This document shows positions 10,609 to 19,146 of a DNA stretch of 64,000 nt, in pieces. This stretch comes from Candidatus Hydrogenedentota bacterium. Lineage in GTDB: Bacteria > Hydrogenedentota > Hydrogenedentia > Hydrogenedentales > JAEUWI01. The first letter of the stretch is position 1. Each line of letters starts with the position of its first letter. Both the position numbers and the translations under genes were made by a program. Location: contig JAHBVV010000003.1 of NCBI GenBank assembly GCA_019637335.1, forward strand, positions 310,001 through 374,000. Direction: 5' to 3'. A model generated the notes under the pieces. That model saw only the letters and a program-made list of their open reading frames with translations. It was not told the origin of the DNA and made no database searches.

Positions 10609-10785
10609 CGACCCAGAGTCTCCCGAAGACCCGGGGACAACCTTCGCCACATCGGAGAAAAAATTTTCGGCGGCAGGGAAGAAACCGGCCGCTTCAAGGA
10701 ACTAACTCTCATGAATGTCCCGAAAGCGGGGCGTCAAGGCTGCGGGTTCCAATACCGCCCCGGCGGGCGGCGTAAGGAGACTAAG

Positions 10786-11529
10786 ATGTTGGCAGGCTTA
10801 GGGTTAACGGAAAAGGTGCTCATTCGTGGTGTGTCGCTCGGCGCCGTCGTGGCGCTGGCCTTCGCTTTCGGAGCCACGGCCCAGCCACAGCGGCCCGGCG
10901 GGGTCTCGCCTGAGGTCCGGGCCAAGGTGGACGCGGCCCAGGCCGCGACGGTCGCCGCGGATCTGAAATTGGATGCCGAGAAGTCCGCCAAACTGGCCGA
11001 AGTGTACGCCGCGTTCCAGAAGGAAATGGCGGCGGCCCCGCGTCCCGAGGGCGGCGCCCGGGGCGACTGGGAAGCCATTCGCAAGATGCAGGAAGAGCGG
11101 CAGGCGAAACTGAGCGAGTCCCTCGCCGGCGTGCTGGACGAGGCGCAGGCGAAGTCCGCCGCGTCGGTGTTGGCGGGCAATACCCGGGGCTGGGACCAGA
11201 TGGTCGCCGTGCTGCTGAGCTTCGAACTGGATGAAGCGAAGTCGGCGGAGGCCCTGGGGCACACGCTGGCCTACGTGAAGGCCGGCGCGAAAGCGCGCGA
11301 CGAGGCTGCGGCGGGCGGTGGCATGGAGGCGGTGCGCGAGGCCATGGCGGCGGCGCGCAAGACCCTGGACGATAGCCTGGCGCCGCTCCTCAATGACGAG
11401 CAGAAGGCCAAGTGGGCCGATGCCACGCAACGGGGTCCGCGCGGTGCGGGTGGCGGTGCTCCCGGCGAACGCGGCGAACGCGGCGACCGTCCGGGACGCG
11501 GCGATCGGCCCGATCGCGGCGGGAACTGA
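10786..11529 (+). CDS. Exported Spy/LTXXQ-like helical protein
   Basis: A 247-residue protein. An N-terminal hydrophobic stretch (about residues 15-32, ending FGATAQ) is a signal peptide. The mature part is Ala/Lys/Glu-rich helix with repeated D/E-x-x-Q/S-A-K patterns (LDAEKSAKLAEVY, LDEAQAKSAASVL, LLNDEQKAKWADA) like the periplasmic Spy/CpxP/LTXXQ group. The C-terminal 30 residues are low-complexity Gly/Arg/Asp. A perfect AAGGAGA five bases before the ATG at 10786 decides the start; an upstream in-frame ATG at 10711 lacks one. The gene is followed by a hairpin and then the MacA-type adaptor. Family members are chaperones or stress sensors of the envelope; the role here is inferred from context. 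Confidence 0.6.
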   Translation: MLAGLGLTEKVLIRGVSLGAVVALAFAFGATAQPQRPGGVSPEVRAKVDAAQAATVAADLKLDAEKSAKLAEVYAAFQKEMAAAPRPEGGARGDWEAIRKMQEERQAKLSESLAGVLDEAQAKSAASVLAGNTRGWDQMVAVLLSFELDEAKSAEALGHTLAYVKAGAKARDEAAAGGGMEAVREAMAAARKTLDDSLAPLLNDEQKAKWADATQRGPRGAGGGAPGERGERGDRPGRGDRPDRGGN

Positions 11530-11569
11530 GGTTCGGACACTCCCGAGCCCGGATAGTGGCGTAATTCAT

Positions 11570-11594
11570 CCCTCCCCGGCGTGGCCGGGGAGGG
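11570..11594 (+). promoter_or_regulatory. Perfect 11-bp hairpin between the Spy-like gene and the MacA-like gene
   Basis: CCCTCCCCGGC (11570-11580), loop GTG, GCCGGGGAGGG (11584-11594). It has no following T-run, so it is not a standard terminator. It sits 25 bases before the GTG start of the adaptor and may act as an attenuator, RNA-processing or mRNA-stability site. Confidence 0.55.
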
Positions 11595-11619
11595 CGAACA
11601 ACGATGAGGTAGTTGCGAA

Positions 11620-13521
11620 GTGAAATCCACTCTGAGTCAGGGAACGGGCCGGCGAAAGGCCGGCATCGCCATCGCTGCGGGCGTGGCCGTGCTGTTGTTC
11701 ATAATCCTCGTGGGGCGCCGCGATACCGCCGAGGGCTCCATCCGGAAGGCCGAGTACTTCACGGTGCGCGAGGGCCCGCTGACCATCAGCGTGACGCAAT
11801 CCGGCACGATCAAGGCCAAGGACCAGATCATTCTAAAGAATGAAGTGGAGGGCCAGGCCCAGATCATCTTCCTCATCGAAGAGGGCACGATTGTGGAGGA
11901 AGGCGATTTGCTGGTCGAGCTCGATGCGAGCCAGCTCGTGGACAGCCGCGTGGATCAGCAGATCCGGGTTCAGAACACCGAAGCAACCTACATCAGCGAG
12001 CGCGAAAACCTGGAGGTCGTCAAGAATCAGGCGGAGAGCGATGTGACCGCCGCGGAACTCGCCTACCAGTTCGCGCGGGAAGACGAGAAGAAATACGTTG
12101 AAGGCGACTATCCGATGCTGGTGAAGGAGGCGGAGGCCAAAATCGCCTTGAGCCTCTCGGAGCAGAGCCAGACCAAGGAGCAGTTGCTCGGTTCGCAGCG
12201 CCTCCTGGACGAAGGCTTCCTCACATCCATCGAGTTTGACAGGCACAAGCAGCAGGCCGAACGGGCCGAACTCGAACTCGAGCTCGCGCAGTCGTCCATG
12301 GCGCTGCTGAAAGATTATACGTACACCCGGAAGATGACCGAACTGAGGAGTGCGACCGAAGAGGCCGAGCGCGCCCTGCAGCGCGCCAGGCTGCGCGCGA
12401 ACTCCGACGTCGTTCAGGCCGAGGCCCGTCTCCGGGCGAGCGAGTCCGAGTTCGAGCGGCAGAAGGAGCGCCTCACCAAGCTCGACGAGCAGATCAAAAA
12501 GGCGCGGATCTACGCGCCCTCCGCCGGCCTCGTCATTCACGCGACCACCGCCGATGGCGGCGGATGGCGGAGCCGCACCGAGCCGCTCGACGAGGGCCAG
12601 ATGGTCCGCGAGCGCCAGGAGCTCATCTACCTGCCAACGGCCGACGAAATGACCGCCGAAGTCCGCGTGCACGAGTCGAACCTGAACAAGATCAAGGTCG
12701 GCATGGGCGTGCGGATCAAAATCGACGCCCTGCCGGAACAGACCTTCACCGGGCACGTTACGCGTATTGCCCCGTTGCCGGACGCGCAAAGCTCCTTCAT
12801 GAATCCCGATCTGAAGGTCTACACCACCCAGATAGAGATTGCAGGCTCCAACCCCAATCTCCGCACCGGCATGACCTGCGAGGCGGAGATCATGGTGGCG
12901 CATTTCGACAACACCGTCCACGTACCCGTCCAGTCCGTCTTTCTCGTACGGGGAAAGCCCACGGCCTTCGTCAGCAGGCCGGGCGGCGCCTACGATCAGC
13001 GCGAGGTTGAAGTCGGCCTCGACAACAACCGCATGCTGCAAATCGCGTCGGGCCTCAAGCCGGGCGAGAACGTGCTCATGACCCCGCCGCTGGACATCGC
13101 CGCCGTGGCGCTCGAAACCGACGCCGCCGCATCGGGCGATGGCGTCGGCTTCATCGGAGCCCGGGAGGTCGCCTCCCCCAACGCCAACGGCGGGCAGCGC
13201 GGTCGAAATGCGGAGAACGCGGGTGGAGCCGGTGGAGACATTGTGCCGCCGGCCGCCGCCGGTGGCGCCGGCGAGGAGGGCCGTGGAAGTGGCGGCGAAA
13301 ACGCCGAGCGCGGTCCAGGCGGCCGCGGCGCCGGCGGGCCCGATTTTGCGAATATGTCGGAAGAGGAGCGCGCGGCCATGCGGGAGCGCTTCCAGAACAT
13401 GTCGGAAGAAGAGCGCGCGGCCATGCGCGAGGAACGCATGCGCAACATGACTCCGGAAGAGCGCGCCCAGTGGGAGCAGCGCCGGCAGCAACGAGGTAAT
13501 CGTGACGGCCAATCCCAGTAG
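11620..13521 (+). CDS. MacA-type periplasmic adaptor (HlyD/RND family) with Spy-like C-terminal extension
   Basis: A 633-residue inner-membrane-anchored adaptor linking an ABC transporter to an outer-membrane channel. One N-terminal transmembrane helix (about residues 14-30) is followed by a barrel-sandwich domain, a long coiled-coil hairpin (about residues 105-290), the second lipoyl half (ARIYAPSAGLV), a beta-barrel and a membrane-proximal domain ending near residue 500. Family members are usually 370-420 residues. The extra 130 residues are a Gly-rich linker (about 507-577) and three tandem copies of a motif like NMSEEERAAMRERFQ, resembling the LTxxQ motifs of Spy/CpxP. The start is GTG (11620) behind GATGAGGTAG. 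The ATPase gene overlaps the end by 20 bases. Confidence 0.9.
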   Translation: MKSTLSQGTGRRKAGIAIAAGVAVLLFIILVGRRDTAEGSIRKAEYFTVREGPLTISVTQSGTIKAKDQIILKNEVEGQAQIIFLIEEGTIVEEGDLLVELDASQLVDSRVDQQIRVQNTEATYISERENLEVVKNQAESDVTAAELAYQFAREDEKKYVEGDYPMLVKEAEAKIALSLSEQSQTKEQLLGSQRLLDEGFLTSIEFDRHKQQAERAELELELAQSSMALLKDYTYTRKMTELRSATEEAERALQRARLRANSDVVQAEARLRASESEFERQKERLTKLDEQIKKARIYAPSAGLVIHATTADGGGWRSRTEPLDEGQMVRERQELIYLPTADEMTAEVRVHESNLNKIKVGMGVRIKIDALPEQTFTGHVTRIAPLPDAQSSFMNPDLKVYTTQIEIAGSNPNLRTGMTCEAEIMVAHFDNTVHVPVQSVFLVRGKPTAFVSRPGGAYDQREVEVGLDNNRMLQIASGLKPGENVLMTPPLDIAAVALETDAAASGDGVGFIGAREVASPNANGGQRGRNAENAGGAGGDIVPPAAAGGAGEEGRGSGGENAERGPGGRGAGGPDFANMSEEERAAMRERFQNMSEEERAAMREERMRNMTPEERAQWEQRRQQRGNRDGQSQ

Positions 13522-14242
13522 TGCTGCCAGCCTCGCCACGCTCGACACCCCGTTGGACTCCATAATTACGCTGGACGCCGTGCACAAGCACTACGTCATG
13601 GGTAACAACGTCGTAAAGGCGCTGGATGGCGTCGATCTGCATTTCGAGCGCGGCGGGTTCTACGCCATCATGGGTTCGAGCGGAAGCGGGAAGAGCACCA
13701 TGCTCAACCTGATCGGATGCCTGGACCGCCCGACTTCCGGAACCTACACCCTGGAAAACCGGAATATCAGCACACTCGACGACAACGAGCTCAGCGATCT
13801 GCGGCTGAAGTATATCGGCTTCATCTTCCAGAGCTTCAACCTCATCCCGCAGCTTACCGTTCGCGAGAATATTGAGTTGCCGCTCTTCTACCAGCAGATC
13901 GCGCCCGAGGAACGCGCGCGGCGCGCCGAAGTGCTCGCCGCGGACGTGGGCCTGGCCGACCGGCTGGGCCACCGGCCAACCGAACTCAGCGGCGGCCAGA
14001 TGCAGCGCGTGGCCATTGCCCGCGCCCTGGCGAACAACCCCTCGCTGTTGCTGGCCGACGAACCCACCGGCAACCTGGACTCGAAGACCGGCGCCCAGGT
14101 GATGGAGATTCTCGAAGGCCTCTACGAGGCCGGCAAGACCCTGATTATGGTGACCCACGAACCCGAAATCGCCGCGCATGCGCGCACCATCGTGCACATG
14201 AAGGATGGCAACATCGAGCGTATTGAATCGGGGCGGTCATGA
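13502..14242 (+). CDS. MacB/LolD-type ABC transporter ATP-binding protein
   Basis: A 246-residue cytoplasmic ATPase of the lipoprotein/macrolide-export class. Walker A is GSSGSGKST at residues 58-66, the Q-loop glutamine is at 110, the signature LSGGQ at 162-166, Walker B SLLLADE at 181-187, followed by the D-loop, and the switch histidine is in MVTHEPE. In E. coli MacB this domain is fused to the permease; here it is separate, as in the YknYZ and LolCDE systems. The GTG start at 13502 overlaps the adaptor gene by 20 bases and the stop overlaps the permease start by 4 (ATGA), so the three subunits are translationally coupled. The substrate is unknown; peptides, lipids or antibiotics are typical of the class. 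Confidence 0.95.
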   Translation: MTANPSSAASLATLDTPLDSIITLDAVHKHYVMGNNVVKALDGVDLHFERGGFYAIMGSSGSGKSTMLNLIGCLDRPTSGTYTLENRNISTLDDNELSDLRLKYIGFIFQSFNLIPQLTVRENIELPLFYQQIAPEERARRAEVLAADVGLADRLGHRPTELSGGQMQRVAIARALANNPSLLLADEPTGNLDSKTGAQVMEILEGLYEAGKTLIMVTHEPEIAAHARTIVHMKDGNIERIESGRS

Positions 14243-15516
14243 CGAAGCTCTACCTGATTCAAAACATCGTGCTTGGCGTTAAGAACCTGCTCCTGCACAA
14301 GCTGCGATCCTTTCTCACCATGCTCGGCATGGTGTTCGGCGTCGCCAGCGTCATCGCCATGCTCTCCATTGGCGAGGGCGCTTCCGCCAAGGCCATGGAG
14401 GATATCCGAAAGCTCGGGAGCACGAATATCATCGTCAATTCAATCAAGCCCATCGAGGAGGCCGAAAGCAGCCAGTCCCAGCGAAGTTCGCGAAGCGCAA
14501 GCATCTACGGCCTCCAATACAGCGATGTGGAGCGGGTAAAGCGAACCTTTGACGCGGTGACCGCCGTCGTTCCCGTGAAGTCGCTCCGGAAGGAAGGCCG
14601 CCTCCACGATCGCTCCATGGAGCTGCGGCTCGTGGGCACCTCCCCGCAGTGGTTTGACCTCGTCCAGCGGCGCCTCATCGCGGGCCGCAGCATGACCCCG
14701 CGGGACGAGGCGGACTTCGCCAACGTGGCCGTCCTCACCGAGTACGGCGCGCGGCGCCTCCTCGCCACGAAGAACACCATCGGGCAATCCCTGCGGCTCG
14801 GCGGCGAATACTTTGAAGTGATCGGGATCGTCGAAAGCGAGGGCGCCGCTTCCGGCGACATCCAGTCGCTCGACGAGAACGTGGACGCCTATATCCCCAT
14901 TTCCGTGGCCAAGTCCCGCTTCGGCGATATGGTCACCGTCATGACCACGGGCAGCTTTCAGCGCGAGGTCGTCGAACTGCATCAGATGATCGTATCGGTG
15001 CGGTCCAACGAGGAAGTCGAAGGCACGGCCAAGGCGCTCGAAACCATGCTCGAGCGCTTCCACACCAAGAAAGACTTCTCCATGAGCGTGCCGCTCACGC
15101 TACTCCGCCAGGCGGAAGCCACGAAGCGCACCTTCAACATCGTGCTCGGCTCCATCGCCGCCATCAGCCTGCTCGTCGGCGGGATAGGCATCATGAACAT
15201 CATGCTCGCCTCCGTCACCGAGCGTACCCGGGAAATCGGCGTCCGCCGCGCCATCGGAGCCCGGCGCGCCCAGATTATCCTCCAGTTCCTCATCGAAACC
15301 GTCGTGCTTTCCGTGGCCGGCGGGCTTATCGGAATCGTAATTGGATTCGCCATCCCCATGGGCGTCACCTACTTCGCCGACATGCCCACCATCGTAACCA
15401 TGAGCAGCCTCGTCCTCTCCGCGGGCATCAGCGTGGCTATCGGAATCGTCTTCGGCCTGTATCCGGCCATTCGGGCCGCAAACCTTGACCCAATCACGGC
15501 GCTGCGCCATGAATAA
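14239..15516 (+). CDS. MacB-type ABC transporter permease (FtsX domain)
   Basis: A 425-residue inner-membrane permease with the class topology: one N-terminal helix (about residues 17-40, MLGMVFGVASVIAMLSIG), a large periplasmic domain (about 45-300), then three helices making the FtsX domain. The family hallmark GIMNIMLASVTERTREIGV follows the second helix. It pairs with the preceding ATPase through an ATGA overlap and with the MacA-like adaptor to form a tripartite mechanotransmission exporter. The downstream TolC-type gene may start inside its last codons at 15509. Confidence 0.95.
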   Translation: MTKLYLIQNIVLGVKNLLLHKLRSFLTMLGMVFGVASVIAMLSIGEGASAKAMEDIRKLGSTNIIVNSIKPIEEAESSQSQRSSRSASIYGLQYSDVERVKRTFDAVTAVVPVKSLRKEGRLHDRSMELRLVGTSPQWFDLVQRRLIAGRSMTPRDEADFANVAVLTEYGARRLLATKNTIGQSLRLGGEYFEVIGIVESEGAASGDIQSLDENVDAYIPISVAKSRFGDMVTVMTTGSFQREVVELHQMIVSVRSNEEVEGTAKALETMLERFHTKKDFSMSVPLTLLRQAEATKRTFNIVLGSIAAISLLVGGIGIMNIMLASVTERTREIGVRRAIGARRAQIILQFLIETVVLSVAGGLIGIVIGFAIPMGVTYFADMPTIVTMSSLVLSAGISVAIGIVFGLYPAIRAANLDPITALRHE

Positions 15517-17404
15517 TCGTTTCTGTTCCGCCTCAAGGAGTCACGCGTTGTTGCCTTTCGGTCTCCTCCGGTGCCTTTCGGCATCGCTTGCCACCACCCT
15601 GCTCGTCACCGGCTGCGCCACCAGCCACTACCGCGAGGCCGCGGACAAGGAGTCCTACGGCATACTCGCGCAAAAATCCGCCCAGGTCCCCGGGATGGAG
15701 CCCGAGTTCACCCTCGAAAAAGAGGCCGGCTGGGACCCGATCCAGGGCCTGCCCCTGCTGGAAACGCCCGGCCGCCCCTATGCTCCCGAAACCGGCGGCG
15801 AGATAGGCTACCACGTGCTCTCGCTCGAAAAGGCGCTCGAAATCGCGGTGCGGAACAGCCGCGCCTACCAGCAGGAGAAGGAAATCCTTTACCTGTCCGC
15901 CCTCTCGCTCACACTCGACCGGCATCGCTTCGGACCGCGTTTCTCCGCGACCGCCAGCGGCGATTATGCGCGCGAGACCACCGTGACCCGCGCGCCGTCC
16001 GATCTGACCGAGCACGTCGCCAGCGCCCGCAATATCGTTTCGGGAATCGACGCGCTCACGGGCACTTCCGCCGACCTGCTGGCCGCGTACGCAAACCTCG
16101 TCGAGGGCGCGGGGGCCGTAACCGGAGCCGACGCCGCGCAGCGCGTCATCGATCATGAGCGGAGCGTCTCCGGAAACACCCGCATCGGCATGAGCCAATT
16201 GCTCACCGGCGGCGGCCTCTTTGCCGTCTCGCTGACCTCCAACTTCCTCCGTTTCCTCACCGGCGATCCCGCCACGGCGACGGCCTCAACGCTCGCGGCC
16301 AGCTTCTCCCAGCCCCTCCTCGCCGGGCGGGGCGCGAAGATCGCCGCCGAAACCCTCACCCAGGCCGAGCGCGACGTACTCTACCGGCTCCGCGAATACA
16401 CCCGCTTCCGCAAGGTCTTCATCGTGCGGACGGTCAACAGCTATTACGCCGTGCTGGAACGGAAGGATGTCGCCCGAAACAACTGGCAGAGCTACCAGAG
16501 CTTCCTGACCAGCGTGAAGCGCGAGGCCGCCCACGCGCGCGAAGGCCGCGCCACCCAGGCCGATCTCGGCCGTCTCGAACAGGCCTCTCTCGACAACCGC
16601 AACCGCTGGGTCTCCTCGGTGCAGGCCTACCAGGAAGCGCTCGACCAGTTCAAGATAGATCTGGGGCTTCCGACCGATATCCAGCTCGTGCTCGACGATG
16701 GCGAATTGAGCGCCCTGGTCGAACGCGGCGTCGTTCACCCGGACATCTCCGCCGAGGACGCCATTGAGGTCGCTCTGGTCTCCCGGCTCGACTACCTCAA
16801 CGCGCGCGACCGCGTGGACGATTCCGGGCGCCGGGTAAAGGTCGCCGCGGACGCGCTCAAGCCCGGGCTCGACCTCATCCTCGCCGCGAATGTGGATACC
16901 ATCGGCCAGGACAACTTCCAGCGCCTCGATTTCCGGAACCTGGACTGGTCCGCCGGCCTGGACCTGGACCTGCCCCTCGATCGGAAGGCCGAAAGGAATA
17001 ACCTGCGCGCCGTCCTGATCGACCAGGAGCGGAGTATTCGCTCGTACACCCTCGCCGAGGACAACGTAAAACTTGACGTGCGCTCCGGCTGGCGTACCCT
17101 CGAGCGCGCCCGCCTGAATTACGAAATCGCCCTGAACAGTGTAGAATTGAATAAACGGCGCGTGCGCGAGCAGGAAGTGCTGGCCGATGTCGGCCGCGGA
17201 ACCGCCATCAACCTGGTGGACGCCCAGAACGACCTCACCAGCGCCCAGAATGGCTTGACCAACGCGCTCGTCGCCCATACCATCGCGCGCCTTGAATTCC
17301 TGCGCGACATGGGCATCCTGTATATCAAGGAAAACGGAAACTGGGAAGAAGTCTACGAGGAGTCCGGATCCGCTGAACCCGCCGCCGCGCCGGTCGCGGA
17401 ATAG
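15509..17404 (+). CDS. TolC-family outer-membrane efflux lipoprotein
   Basis: About 631 residues, longer than the usual 450-500. The N-terminus is a lipoprotein signal with lipobox LVTGC near residue 33. The body has the long helices of TolC-type channels: LSLEKALEIAVRNSR near residue 105, LEQASLDNRNRWVSS, and a second half with FRNLDWSAGLDLDLPL and LVDAQNDLTSAQNGL. It should complete the tripartite pump with the adaptor and permease. The ATG at 15509 overlaps the permease stop but has no ribosome site; a TTG at 15548 follows AAGGAG by 7 bases and gives a cleaner lipoprotein signal (618 residues), so the true start may be there. Confidence 0.9.
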   Translation: MNNRFCSASRSHALLPFGLLRCLSASLATTLLVTGCATSHYREAADKESYGILAQKSAQVPGMEPEFTLEKEAGWDPIQGLPLLETPGRPYAPETGGEIGYHVLSLEKALEIAVRNSRAYQQEKEILYLSALSLTLDRHRFGPRFSATASGDYARETTVTRAPSDLTEHVASARNIVSGIDALTGTSADLLAAYANLVEGAGAVTGADAAQRVIDHERSVSGNTRIGMSQLLTGGGLFAVSLTSNFLRFLTGDPATATASTLAASFSQPLLAGRGAKIAAETLTQAERDVLYRLREYTRFRKVFIVRTVNSYYAVLERKDVARNNWQSYQSFLTSVKREAAHAREGRATQADLGRLEQASLDNRNRWVSSVQAYQEALDQFKIDLGLPTDIQLVLDDGELSALVERGVVHPDISAEDAIEVALVSRLDYLNARDRVDDSGRRVKVAADALKPGLDLILAANVDTIGQDNFQRLDFRNLDWSAGLDLDLPLDRKAERNNLRAVLIDQERSIRSYTLAEDNVKLDVRSGWRTLERARLNYEIALNSVELNKRRVREQEVLADVGRGTAINLVDAQNDLTSAQNGLTNALVAHTIARLEFLRDMGILYIKENGNWEEVYEESGSAEPAAAPVAE

Positions 17405-17449
17405 CGCGGCGCGCACCGGTTCCGCGGTCGCTCCCGCAAGGGCGGTTGG

Positions 17450-18046
17450 TTGAAGGACGAATCGAAACTCGTACGGCAGGCTGCCGGCGGCGATGCCGGA
17501 GCGCTCGGCGAACTGTTCCGGCGCTACGGCGCCGACGTGCTCCGTCTGGCCCGCTCCATGGGCCACCGGGGCGGCGAGGCGGAGGACCTCATGCAGGACA
17601 CGTTTTTGGCAGCGATGGAAGGGATCGGGCGCTTCCAGCACCGCTCCTCGTTCAAAACCTGGCTCCTCGCAATCCTGTTCCGGCAGTCAAGCCGGCGCTA
17701 CCGCTACCAGGCTGTCCGGGCCGAGGAATCGCTCGGACATGCCCCGGATGGCGCCGGAAACGGCGGGCCCCGGCTGTCCGTTGTCCCCCGGCCCGAATAC
17801 CGGCTGGATGTGGAGGCCATGCTCGACAGCCTCTCTCCGGACCATCGCGCGGTCCTGGTGCTGCGCGAACTGGAGGGCTATTCCTACGATGAAATTGCCT
17901 CGGCCCTCGGCATTCCGCGCGGCACCGTCGAGTCGCGCCTCTTCCGCGCGCGCGCGCAGTTGCGCGAAGGCTTTAAAGAATACAGCACCCGGGACGCCCG
18001 CCACGCACGCGCGCGGCGGAACCCGGTGGAGACCGGCCATGACTAG
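17450..18046 (+). CDS. ECF-family RNA polymerase sigma factor
   Basis: A 198-residue sigma factor. Region 2 (about residues 15-85) includes the core-binding segment GEAEDLMQDTFLAAM. Region 4 (about 125-175) has the helix-turn-helix YSYDEIASALGIPRGTVESRLFRARAQL. It would redirect RNA polymerase to stress promoters. The start is a TTG at 17450, 46 bases after the TolC-like gene; no nearby ATG or GTG gives a better start. The last codons overlap the anti-sigma gene by 8 bases. The position right behind the pump genes suggests it responds to envelope stress and may control the cluster. Confidence 0.93.
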   Translation: MKDESKLVRQAAGGDAGALGELFRRYGADVLRLARSMGHRGGEAEDLMQDTFLAAMEGIGRFQHRSSFKTWLLAILFRQSSRRYRYQAVRAEESLGHAPDGAGNGGPRLSVVPRPEYRLDVEAMLDSLSPDHRAVLVLRELEGYSYDEIASALGIPRGTVESRLFRARAQLREGFKEYSTRDARHARARRNPVETGHD

Positions 18047-18512
18047 CCAGACCTGTACCTCAAGCGATTCCATACTGGCCCAGCGCTACTACGACGGCGA
18101 ACTGGGCGCCGGCGAAGCCGCGCGCTTCGAAGCCCACCTCGCGGGCTGCGCCTCCTGCCGGGAGCGCATGGCCCTTTGGGCGGACATGGGGCGGGCGCTG
18201 CGCGAGGCCTATCCGGGAGGCGAAGTGCTCCCGAATCCGGATAGCTGGGTGCGCGCCGTTCGCGATCGCCAGTTGCAGACCTCGCGCCGCGTCACCTGGG
18301 GCCTGCTCGCCGCCGCCTCCATGCTTCTCGTCGCCTCCCTCTCCTTTGCGGGGTACACCCGCGCCGGCAGCGGCGGGTATCCCGCCTCGCCAGCCCGCTG
18401 GGAGTCCTATGTCGTGGCCGCCCCCGTCATAGACGATGAATTCCCCGAAACGGATTCCAGAACGCTGCTGGCCATACATATCCAGCAGCCGGCGGAGAAT
18501 CGAAATGACTAA
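18039..18512 (+). CDS. Zinc-finger anti-sigma factor, membrane-anchored
   Basis: A 157-residue partner of the preceding sigma factor. The N-terminal zinc-binding anti-sigma motif is HLAGCASC (H-x3-C-x2-C) at about residues 31-38, within the characteristic YYDGELGAGEAARFEAHL context. One transmembrane helix (about 90-112) leads to a short periplasmic tail. It should hold the sigma factor at the membrane until a periplasmic signal arrives. It overlaps the sigma gene by 8 bases and the downstream Spy-like gene by 8 bases, so the three are stoichiometrically coupled. Confidence 0.88.
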   Translation: MTSQTCTSSDSILAQRYYDGELGAGEAARFEAHLAGCASCRERMALWADMGRALREAYPGGEVLPNPDSWVRAVRDRQLQTSRRVTWGLLAAASMLLVASLSFAGYTRAGSGGYPASPARWESYVVAAPVIDDEFPETDSRTLLAIHIQQPAENRND

Positions 18513-19011
18513 ACTCAAAGTACTGGCCGCCGTCGCCCTCGTGATGGCCTACATCGCCGGCATCGCCACCGGATGGGCCGGCTCCACCCTCGCCGGCGAG
18601 AAGCCCGGCCCGGCCCGCGATCGGGGCTCCTGGTTGAGCCACGCCCTCGAACTGAGCGACAGCCAGAAAGCCCAGCTCGAAGCCATCTGGTCCCGCGAAG
18701 CCGAAAACGCCGCCGAAGAAGACTCCCGCGCCCGCGTTCGCGCACTCTACGAAGAACGCAACCAGGCCGTGCGCGAAATGCTCACCCCGGAGCAGCAGGC
18801 CGCCTACGACGGGATTCACCAATCCGTCGAAGAGCAAAAAGACGCCATCGCGGCGGAGCGGCGCGCCCGGCACGAGGCCGCGGTAAGCAAGACCATGGAC
18901 ATTTTGACGCCCGAGCAGCAGGAAAAGTACAAGAAGATCATCGAGGACTTCGAAAAACGTTCGCCACGCCGCGATCGCGGGCCCGGCGGCTGGAATTCCG
19001 GCGGGAAATAG
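18505..19011 (+). CDS. Periplasmic CpxP/ZraP/Spy-like (LTXXQ, heavy-metal-resistance type) protein
   Basis: A 168-residue protein with an N-terminal signal-anchor helix (about residues 5-25) and a highly charged helical body. Two clear LTxxQ-type motifs occur, MLTPEQQAAYDGI and ILTPEQQEKYKKI, after an ELSDSQKAQLEAIW helix, as in the CpxP/ZraP/CnrX groups. CnrX-type proteins sense metal and feed a sigma/anti-sigma pair; CpxP and Spy are chaperones that damp envelope-stress signalling. Encoded with an 8-base overlap to the anti-sigma factor, it is likely the periplasmic sensor or modulator of this pair. The ATG at 18505 is chosen because the signal begins there. Confidence 0.75.
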   Translation: MTKLKVLAAVALVMAYIAGIATGWAGSTLAGEKPGPARDRGSWLSHALELSDSQKAQLEAIWSREAENAAEEDSRARVRALYEERNQAVREMLTPEQQAAYDGIHQSVEEQKDAIAAERRARHEAAVSKTMDILTPEQQEKYKKIIEDFEKRSPRRDRGPGGWNSGGK

Positions 19012-19057
19012 CCGCGCCCCGCCGCAAGCGGGCAATCGAAGTATAAAGCGAAACCAC

Positions 19058-19086
19058 GGGGCCCCGGGCGTCCAGCCCGGCGGCCC
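19058..19086 (+). terminator. Imperfect GC-rich hairpin after the sigma/anti-sigma/Spy-like trio
   Basis: GGGGCCCCGGGC, loop GTCCA, GCCCGGCGGCCC: 10 of 12 positions pair. It is followed by TGTTAACCTTTG rather than a strict T-run. Its position between two sigma-factor modules suits a transcription terminator or mRNA end, but this is unproven. Confidence 0.35.
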
Positions 19087-19146
19087 TGTTAACCTTTGTC
19101 CCGCACCGGGCGTTCTTCCGGTGACAATGGACGTGGAAGGAACCGA

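Noticed and set aside
10012-10785. Upstream part of the long open frame leading into the Spy-like gene
   Set aside because: It overlaps the PQQ-like gene out of frame and then crosses a palindromic repeat. The AAGGAGA before 10786 and the signal peptide mark the real start.
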